Below are positions 54,548 through 64,000 of a DNA stretch of 64,000 bases, piece after piece. Position 1 is the first letter of the stretch. Each line of letters opens with the position of its first letter. This DNA is from Symsagittifera roscoffensis. Taxonomy: Eukaryota > Xenacoelomorpha > Acoela > Convolutidae. The translations under genes and the position numbers were made by a program. The notes beneath the pieces were generated by a model. That model was not told the DNA's origin, searched no databases, and saw only the letters and a program-made list of their open reading frames with translations. The stretch spans positions 47,535,467 to 47,599,466 of the forward strand of contig NC_087070.1 of the NCBI RefSeq assembly GCF_963678635.1. Reading direction: 5' to 3'.

Positions 54548-54620
54548 ATCATCCAGCTGGGCAGATTAAAACAAGGATCGCATTCTAATTCGATACATAT
54601 GCTAACCACTTTGCCTGCCC
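54548..54620 (-). pseudogene. Decayed tRNA or tRNA-derived SINE head
   Basis: Read on the minus strand, AGGCAAAGTGG (54606-54616) fits the Pol III A box at 10 of 11 consensus positions. TGTTTTAATCT (54563-54573) fits a B box whose CpG has decayed to TT. The two boxes are 43 bp apart, as in a tRNA. GGGCAGG at the 5' end and a later TCTGCCC could pair, but they lie too close together for a normal cloverleaf, so I read it as a tRNA-derived relic and not a working tRNA. An A-run precedes it on that strand. The isotype cannot be called. Confidence 0.5.
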
Positions 54621-54629
54621 TAAATCTTT

Positions 54630-55085
54630 TTTTTTTAAAGAGACTGTAAAATAATATTAAAATTGGCTTATTTGAAGCATATCTTCCATTTAGTGACCTT
54701 TCAATAACCCATTACCTTTCGATGAAGTATTTTTATTGAAGAAAACTTGCATACACGTTGCGGGGTATTAAAAGGTTTCAAGGTCACTCATTCTAAATTA
54801 AACGTAAGCACATCTATACCTTAATTGGAGCATTGGGCTACTATTTTCAACTAACTAAAGATTATTACTTATCAATTCTATTGAGTTACATGTAGAGCAA
54901 ATTTATTGCAATACAACTGATTTATCTAATTAATTTGAAATAGAAAACCGGTTCCGTGAGGGGAGATTATGAATAGCTATGTCTATTGTTCAATAGTCTT
55001 TCATGAGCTGCAATACTACATTACAGTTGATCTATTTGAGATAATTTGCTGCTTCGGAGGATCCAATGTATTCTTATTCTTACAT
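54630..55085. other. 3' flank of the GABARAP gene
   Basis: AT-rich sequence that must hold the 3' untranslated region of the minus-strand gene. A candidate poly(A) signal lies inside it. A plus-strand open frame at 54969-55205 overlaps the reverse of exon 3 and looks like chance. Confidence 0.6.
54902..54907 (-). promoter_or_regulatory. Candidate poly(A) signal of the GABARAP gene
   Basis: AATAAA on the minus strand, about 180 nt beyond the stop codon. It is the nearest canonical hexamer I noticed downstream. Cleavage site and use are inferred. Confidence 0.55.
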
Positions 55086-57060
<1,975 letters not shown>

Positions 57061-57419
57061 GTGTCCCAATGGTTCACATAAAACTTAATTCTAGAGTTCA
57101 AACTTACCTCTGCCATTCAAACTGACAAACATTGAACTTATCTAGTTATCTTAGTTAATTCTAGAGTTGCTCACCCATTTAATTACCTCCTGTGCTTGAG
57201 CGCATCAATTTAGCGTCCTTAATTTAAACTTCTAGAGTGTGTTTTATGATTGTTATGTTGAGGTAAGGCGAGTTTTAGGTTGATCCATCTGAAATGGATC
57301 AAAGTTCCACTTTCTAATAAAAAATAACTTAACGGATTGTTCCGACCCGGTTTTTAACGGCGTTCATGTATTTTGGGTATCTAGAGACCTAAGTATGGGG
57401 ACGTTCTTATTTCTAGATT

Positions 57420-57433
57420 GGGGGGGGGGGGGG
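57420..57433 (+). repeat. Homopolymer run of 14 G
   Basis: Uninterrupted G run in the LTR-like region. It is likely length-variable and error-prone in sequencing. Confidence 0.95.
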
Positions 57434-57848
57434 ATATTTCGGTAGTAGCCTTTAAGCTGTAACGGGTCGTAGTCTCATCTCACAAGCGAACCGAATTGGC
57501 TCCGACTGATTTGAGGTAGAAAAACACAAGAGATAGTGTCCCTGACTCTTGAGCCAATGGTTATAGGGCCTATTTTTCTTAAGCCTCATGTGTGACTACA
57601 GTAGACGAATGTTACATAGTGTTTTTATGGCGCTCCTGGGTGTTTACGACATCAAGACTACGGACTCGAACCCACTTGAGACAGCTTCGGGCTACATGCC
57701 CATTCTAGAGTACCGGCGGTGCGGTTCGACAGGAACGTGCAAACCTTCCGGTTGTACCGTGATAGCTTTTTAAGAAAACTCGAGAAAACTTCCTGGTACG
57801 CTCTCCGAACGAGGCTTAGCTAACCGAGTAAAGGGGAGCAACTAGGGG

Positions 57849-57947
57849 GACAAAAACACGAGCAAAAAGACAAAAAGCGAAACAAAAACCAAAAAAGAAT
57901 AGAAAAAGGAACAAAAACCATAAAACGAAAAAAGACAGTGACTTTGA
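57849..57947 (+). repeat. A-rich purine tract
   Basis: About 100 bp built of ACAAAAA, AGAAAAAGG and similar words, almost free of T. It lies upstream of the poly(A) signal. Role unknown. Confidence 0.8.
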
Positions 57948-58053
57948 CACCAGATTAGTTGGATCAAACCTTTATATTAATTAAATAGTATACCCATACT
58001 GTTTTACAAGTTCGATCGTTTCGATCAACCTAGCAATTTAACCCAGTAACCTC

Positions 58054-58059
58054 AATAAA
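58054..58059 (+). promoter_or_regulatory. Candidate LTR poly(A) signal
   Basis: AATAAA within CTCAATAAAGTGCCCGAGTG, a layout like the R region of retroviral LTRs, with a GT-rich stretch (GAGTGTGGGGCGTTGT) just downstream. This supports placing an LTR here. Confidence 0.6.
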
Positions 58060-58120
58060 GTGCCCGAGTGTGGGGCGTTGTCAAGGGTTTTCAGATAGCT
58101 TGGAACTTAGCTGGACAACA

Positions 58121-58232
58121 AGGAGACTTGACTGGAAGAGGTGACCAGCCGAGTGGGAAAGTGGTTCAGTAGCACTTGAGCTGAACCAATAGGAGACTCG
58201 ACTGGAAGAGGTGACCAGTCGAGTGGGAAAGT
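58121..58232 (+). repeat. 70-bp direct repeat with hairpins in the element's LTR/leader
   Basis: AGGAGACTTGACTGGAAGAG at 58121 recurs from 58191 as AGGAGACTCGACTGGAAGAG, about 42 bp matching at a period of 70. The second copy forms a perfect 9-bp hairpin (58197-58205 with 58215-58223, 9-nt loop). The first forms the same hairpin less perfectly. Between them GGTTCAG (58163-58169) and CTGAACC (58181-58187) form another stem. Such structures in this position may serve dimerisation, packaging or translation. That is inference. Confidence 0.8.
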
Positions 58233-58320
58233 AGCCAAGAAGGATTTGGCAGTTCTCGAGTTCTCAAGTTAGGCAGAACGGGTATCGTTAAAATCCACAT
58301 TACATTATAGGAGATAAGTG

Positions 58321-59089
58321 TAAAATTGGATAAGCGAAATCCCCCGGTTTTGAGGAACGTTTTTACTTAAGCAGGCCTGGAGACAGGTCTACGGTTTTCT
58401 CTTGAGAGGTTTAGCACCCGGCGCTTAAGGTAATTTTTAGGTTTAAGAAAGGGGGCTAAAAATGGGGGAGGTTAGAAGGGGGCTGGTTAAGTTAGAGGTT
58501 GGCGGTTATAATTTGTAAAAAGGGGGGACACAGTAGAGTAGCTAATTGCTCGGCGTCGTCGACTTAGTTACATTAGATATTTACGTTGGTCATAGGAAAC
58601 GGATATCCAAAATTAGAATCAAGTTAAGGTAGGTACCCTGGTCGGATCGGTAGGGGGGAACGGACATAGACAGTTTTTGTGATACCCCATAAGATCGCTA
58701 GCAGGTGGGAAGAGAACGCGTGGCAATTAGGTACCAGACATTTTTTCGATAGAAGGTAGACATTTGTCACCTTTGAATTTTAGGTGGGTTCATCTCTCTG
58801 TTTTTATTACTTTTTCTTGCTTAGATTTTTGTTGCATTTTGAAAGGATTTGTGTTTGGTTTGTATAAGAACAGGTGATCACAAGATACCTGCGCACAGGT
58901 TTTGGTTTCAAGTTGCTTGGAACATTGAAAAAGAGGTAAATAAAAAGGGGGGTCAGCATTTGGCCACTAAGAGAGGGTTTTTGGGAAAATTTTTACTAGA
59001 GCTTGAGTGGTGGTACAAAGTACAGTGAATCAAGAAGTCCCCATAACGAAGAAGAAAGAGGTTCCACCGCTCAGACACTTGTCAACAGT
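58321..59089 (+). other. Retroelement leader, non-coding
   Basis: No long open frame. It has G-rich stretches (58,441-58,540, with GGGGG runs) and T-rich sequence near 58,800. The primer-binding site should be near its start, but I could not match one to a tRNA end with confidence. Confidence 0.6.
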
Positions 59090-59752
59090 CTTGGGACAGT
59101 GCAGTCCTGGGACAGTCTTGGACCAGAGTGGTCTTGGGACAGTGGTCTTGGGACAGTGGTCTTGGGACAGTGGTCTTGGGACAGGGGTCTTGGGACAGTG
59201 GTCTTGGGATAGTGGTCTTGGGACAGTGGTCTTGGGACACTAGCCTTGGGACAGTGGTCTTGGGACAGTGGTCTTGGGACACTGGTCTTGGGACACTAGC
59301 CTTGGGACAGTGGTCTTGGGACAGTGGTCTTGGGACAGTGGTCTTGGGACAGGGGTCTTGGGACAGTGGTCTTGGGACAGTGGTCTTGGGACAGTGGTCT
59401 TGGGACAGAGGTCTTGGGACAGTGGTCTTGGGACAGTGGTCTTGGGACACTAGCCTTGGGACACTAGCCTTGGGACAGTAGTCTTGGGACACTAGCCTTG
59501 GGACAGTAGTCTTGGGACAGTAGTCGTGGGACACTAGCCTTGGGACAGTAGTCTTGGGACAGTAGTCTTGGGACAGTGGTCTTAGGACACTAGCCTTGGG
59601 ACAGTAGTCTTGGGACACCAGCCTTGGGACAGTAGTCTTGGGACAGTGACTGAGAGTACTGGGACAGTACCGAACAGTCTTGGGACAGTAGAAAGAAGCC
59701 TGGGACGGTGCATAGAAGAGTAGGGACGGTAACTGGAAGTCTTGGGACGGTA
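59090..59752 (+). repeat. 14-bp minisatellite in the retroelement leader
   Basis: About 37-40 units of CTTGGGACAGTGGT and variants (GACACTAGC, GACAGTAGT, GACAGGGGT), most regular at 59127-59648 and decaying to 59752. The ACTAGC variants are interspersed, and in the right half they alternate with GTAGT units. As 14 is not a multiple of 3 and the unit has no stop in most frames, it produces long repetitive open frames on both strands (including 249 codons on minus) that are artefacts. Confidence 0.95.
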
Positions 59753-59995
59753 TAAAAATTGAAGTAAAATTACGATAAGTGTTTTGAGACAGAACAATAC
59801 TAGTCGGAAAGCGGTACGGTTGAAACCACAAATAAAGAAAGTTTCTCGAAAGGTTTTGAAAAGAGAACTGGGAACATCGTTTTTATCACGTTGTATATTT
59901 CCTTTTGAATTTTTTTTTTCATAATAGATTTTATTCTTAGAATAGAATTGTGTATATAATAATATTGTAAATAAGAGCAATTGTAAATAGAAACA
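59753..59995 (+). other. Leader just upstream of gag, AT-rich
   Basis: AT-rich, ending AGAAACAATGA, with A at -3 of the gag ATG, a favourable start context. A T-run lies near 59,910. No other feature seen. Confidence 0.6.
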
Positions 59996-62900
59996 ATGAG
60001 ACGGAGTAGGGTACCGGTGCTCGAAAAAAGGTCAAGTGGATCAAACACGAAATATAACTCGTCGCTGCTCGGAACGGCATCAATGGGCCCAAGGAAAACA
60101 AAAGATAACTTTTCAGTTAGCATGGTCAGCACGAGGAGTAGTACCGAGAACAAGGCGAGAGAAGTTGCTAAAGACAAACAGGTGGAGCCCACAATTGAAA
60201 TCGATCTAGAGACACCAGACCAGAGCGTAGATGAAGTGGAGAAGAAGACAACGGAATCCACACCGATGCCCCATATGGAAGATCAAAATCCAAAAACAGT
60301 GGAGTTTTCGCCGATAGACGCGTTGGAAGACACAACAGGCAATACCCGAGAAACTGTGAAAGACGACTCTCAAGTAAAGAAGACATCTTTTACAGAAAAG
60401 TTGGCGATGATGGTCGGAAGGAAGTCGAGAGACAACACGGCCGAAGAATCAAAAACTGAAAGAGCACGAACATTTGGGACAGTGAGCACGAAGGCGACTG
60501 AAGCCGACCTAAAGGAAGAACAAGCCAGAACTGGAGCGACAGCCGAAAACAAGACAACTGCTGATCATGAAACAGCTACTCTTGAGCTTGGCGACCTGAT
60601 GACAAAACTAAATCAGATCGACAAAAAACTAAAGTACAGTGAGGAAGATAGAGACTTAATAAGGAAAGAGTTGAAATACAACAAACACGAGTATCTGGAT
60701 AGTTACTTTAACCTGGCTAAAGCGACAGACGAGAGACTCCAGCAGATGTCGGACAAGGTAGATGCCACCAATGAAGAACGAGATAAGAACATCAAAAAAG
60801 ATATGCAACAGTTGAAAAACCGATATGATGATGTCAACAGCCAATTAGGTAGCCTGGAAAAGAGAATGGACACAATGAACAGGGATCAGGCCGAAAGTTC
60901 GTGTGCAATACAGGCGAAACTGGATGCAATCTTGAGAAATTCTACCTCACAAGAAAGACCGGCAGCGGATCGTACGCAAGGCACCAGAGTTGACTTTGTA
61001 GAACCACAAAGGAACAAACGGCAATCGACACCGTTGCCTTTAACCCGGGATGCGGTAAGCACAGCACCAACGGCTGCAAAAACAATCATGAAAAATGGAA
61101 CATCAAACACAATGAGTGGTCCAGGGGACTCAACAGCTAACAGCAACGCAGGTCCGGATGCCATGACGTGGGCAAGCACTTGGGAGATGATGAACAGGAC
61201 TCTAGAGGACTTCGCCACGAGGAACACTGACTCGAGCGATAGGAGAGACGGAAAGTCAAGAAAAACTTTTAAGAAGCCAAAAGAATTCAAAGACGACTCC
61301 GATGGATGCATTGACACCTGGGTGGAAGTGATGAGATTACACCTAGAGCAAGATAACTTAAATGATGAAAGGCAAGCATGCACAGCCATACTCAGCAACC
61401 TGGAAGGTACGGCATTAAAATGCGTGGTTGCAAAGAAAGAAGAAGAACGCGATACCGCGGACAAAATCTTCGAAATATTGCTGAATCGATTCGGGTCAGG
61501 CATGAAGGGTCAACAAGCGATGATGCGATTTGAAACGAGAAGGCAGAGGGACGATGAGTCAATTGATCGGTTCCTAGATGACCTTGAGAGCTTGAGAAGA
61601 AGGAGTGACCCAGAGGAGTCGACAAACAGAAGAAACTTTAGCATTGCCTCGAAGTTCATTGATGGGGTAAAAAGTGATGACTTAAAAACAATGTTAGCAA
61701 CATACTATACATTGTCGAAAGACAGCGCACCGACCCCAGAAGAAATGAGACAGAAATCAAGGGAATACATGCTGATGAAGCCCAAGAAATACTCAAATTC
61801 AGAAAACAGAAACACGCAAGGGGGGAGCCAACCTCAGAGGTCGTCATGGTACAAGCCTAGAGATGACATGGACAAGCTCAGATCATTCGCGAACTGCGGG
61901 TCGGCGGATCACCTCGTGGCTGACTGCACAACATACAAACAAGGCATGAAGAGTCTAGGATACGCACCGGATGAGGAGGACATGAGCCAGATGGAGGAAA
62001 ACGAGTACTATAGTGATTTAATCATCAAGATAGGAGCGAGATGCTTCTTCTGTAACCAAGAAGGGCATTTCAGAATGGATTGTCCCTTGTTCTGGGAAGC
62101 GGTCAAGGACCAGAGTCACCCCAAACATAAGTTGGCATTAGCGGCGGTGCAGAATCAGCGGAATAGACAAAACGAGTTTGAATCTAGGAACTTAGGAGCA
62201 CCAAGCACGGAATTGCCGACGAAAACAGTGAAAGCTGTAACACATGTTAATGGTGCGATAGAATCCGCAGCAGGGAACTCTCTAGAGATAAACTATGAGA
62301 AAGCGGCGACGGAAGCAATTAACAAGGTGAAACAGGATCTGGCTGCGAAAGAAATAGAGCAACGACTAAAGCTGGAGATCGAAAGACAGAATTTCAACGA
62401 AGCATTAGCTGGATCAAAACCAACGCCAGAGGCTGTAGCGGGCTCGACAAAGCCCGGGAATTGTAACACTGTAAAAATGGTGACGGGAAAGCCATTCGGC
62501 ATATCGAAAACTGGGGCAAGAATAATGTCGATAATCACAGTGGGCGGCCACGAGGTAACCAGAAACTTAAGCGAACCGAGCGACCAGACAAAAATGCACA
62601 TTGACGTGTACGCAGATTACTTGAGTTGTATAAGCCCACAAACGACTTCTAGAGCTTTGAGAGCACTACTCACGAGAGGGGGTAGCAAGTCGGTGCGTGT
62701 TGATAACAGGTATACTGAAGCTTATGGTCCACACGAGGTGATGCTAAATATAGATGGAATCAACATCTATACCAAAACAATGATAACATGTGACGAAGAC
62801 CTAATTGGGCAAATCTACGTAGGGAAAGAAGAGTTGAAAGTGAGATCGATTGGACACTGCGCCATGCTTGAAGAAGATGCGATGCACATCGGAACGGAGG

Positions 62901-64000
62901 CAGATGTGACAGGGCACGTGCTAGACATAAGTGGCAAAAAGACTCAGTTACGTGGGTTACTTGATACGGGAGCAGTATTGAGCGTCATACCAATCGAAAC
63001 TTGGGAACGAATGGGCTTTAACAAAGGTGATTTGATAGACTCGAGAATACGGCTATCAGCTGCAAACAAAGGGCCCTTCGGGTGCTGGGCAGAACGCCGA
63101 TAATGGCCCTCAATTTGGGGGAACGTAACCTGTGGATGAGCTTTCTCGTGGTAGAAAACCTAGATGAATCTGACCAATTCATTTTGGGCAGAGACTTCAT
63201 TAGGAATTTCGATGTGGCGATTGATTTAAATAACGCAATGTTCAGGATACGGAACCCGGATAGGAGGTACGCATTCAAACCGGTAAATTTAATAATGGCA
63301 AATGAAACCAAAGCACCGGTATTCTTGAGTAGGAGGGTGAGGCTAAAGGCGAATGAAGCGGCAATCGTAGGCTTGAGGATGAAAAATTACAATGAACTAA
63401 GTGACAACAAGCAAGTGTGTATAGTTCCGAATCCTAATAGTCAAAGTGCTGCTGTTTTAGGAAGATCCTTCTCGATAACGAAGAGCGGCCTCTGCGTCAG
63501 TGTCTGGTTGAATACTCTTGATATACCGATCACGATACAGAGAGGCAGGAAACTGGGATATGCTTTACCGGTTAAAACCCGATATGAAACAACGGAGAAC
63601 TCAAAACAAAATGAAGTTGTTGATTGTCCCAATCATAGGGACAAAATTGTATCTTGAGACGATTGCAGAAAATAAAAGATTCTTCAGGTCTTGTTAAATC
63701 ACTTAAGTCAGAGACAGACGATGGGCTGTCGAGCTGTTCGAACTTTCCAGAGCGGCCCACACTAGATGAAATGCAAACTGATAAACCGGTTCTGCCGGAG
63801 ATTGAACATTTGAGGGGCAAACTGAAAGATGAACAGCTCGAAGCCACCAAGGACGTACAAGAGCGGAACGAAGAAGTTTTTTCGAGGCATAAAGCGGATA
63901 TCGGGTGTTGTAGTTTTGTTGAGCATGAAATAGAACTTGAGGAGAACGCGGTATCGCACAGGGAGGGGCCGAGGCGCATGACCCCACCCAAATCGAAGGC
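59996..64000 (+). CDS. Ty3/Gypsy gag - nucleocapsid - protease - pre-RT coding region, partial
   Basis: The start ATG at 59996 opens a long Gag. Its N-terminal part is charged and probably disordered to about 60,560, then a coiled coil rich in K, E and L covers about 60,570-60,920. A capsid-like helical domain of the Ty3/Gypsy type (KPKEFKDDSDGCIDTWVEVM, later RFLDDLESLRRRSD) covers about 61,260-61,790. A CX2CX4HX4C zinc knuckle (CFFCNQEGHFRMDC) is at 62043-62084, with a knuckle-like segment about 170 bp upstream. A second helical stretch is near 62,330-62,400. The aspartic protease motif LLDTGAVLSVIP is near 62,957-62,992 and the ILGRDFI motif near 63,180-63,205. Pre-RT words EVFSRHKADIG appear near 63,870. 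In the family, Gag forms the virus-like particle, the knuckle binds RNA and the protease matures both. About two interruptions are present, so it is probably a recent but imperfect copy. Base composition is richer in G+C than the satellite. Confidence 0.88.

Noticed and set aside
57588-57773. 61-codon plus-strand frame in the LTR-like region
   Set aside because: Short, no recognisable domain, and located in what is probably regulatory LTR sequence.
59090-59752. G-quadruplex array in the minisatellite
   Set aside because: GGG runs are spaced about 11 nt apart, too far for stable quadruplexes in most units.
59082-59831. 249-codon minus-strand protein rich in CPKTTVPRPLSQD
   Set aside because: It is the 14-bp minisatellite read through. 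All frames on both strands give similar repeats.
59800-60552. Minus-strand frames opposite gag
   Set aside because: Antisense shadows of the element's coding strand with no family signature.

Overview
The window is eukaryotic, most likely from an invertebrate animal. It is AT-rich, it has a spliced GABARAP/Atg8 gene with invertebrate-like residues, and it ends inside a Ty3/Gypsy retroelement. I cannot name the species from sequence alone.

Layout. (1) About 1-53,822 is one continuous head-to-tail satellite array of 375-425 bp monomers, roughly 130-140 by spacing (estimated, not counted). All monomers share an almost invariant block of about 87 bp followed by a switchable module, which defines at least three subfamilies. 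Blocks of monomers are themselves tandemly duplicated: a 4-mer higher-order repeat of about 1.69 kb at 1.9-7.4 kb, a 1,157-bp duplication at 16.7-19.0 kb, a 2.33-kb one at 18.1-22.2 kb, and a 3.0/3.4-kb one at 29.5-35.9 kb. Short identical patches also occur 10-28 kb apart. The right edge (45-53.8 kb) is clearly more diverged and carries a foldback/MITE-like insertion. (2) 53,823-55,085 is a short non-genic flank with a degenerate second repeat and a decayed tRNA-like sequence. (3) 55,086-56,432, minus strand, is a complete three-exon GABARAP gene that I could read residue by residue (119 aa). (4) About 57,060-64,000, plus strand, is the 5' part of a Ty3/Gypsy LTR retrotransposon: LTR-like region, structured leader, 14-bp minisatellite, then gag, nucleocapsid, protease and pre-RT sequence. 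The window stops before the RT core and the 3' LTR.

No open frame inside the satellite is convincing as a gene. The frames mostly start at TTG, recur only because the monomer recurs, and the conserved block is conserved base by base rather than codon by codon. The most interesting signal is that this block can fold into a hairpin whose stem shows one paired (covarying) change in a diverged monomer, next to a motif resembling a Pol III B box. That leaves open a transcribed or protein-bound function for the satellite.
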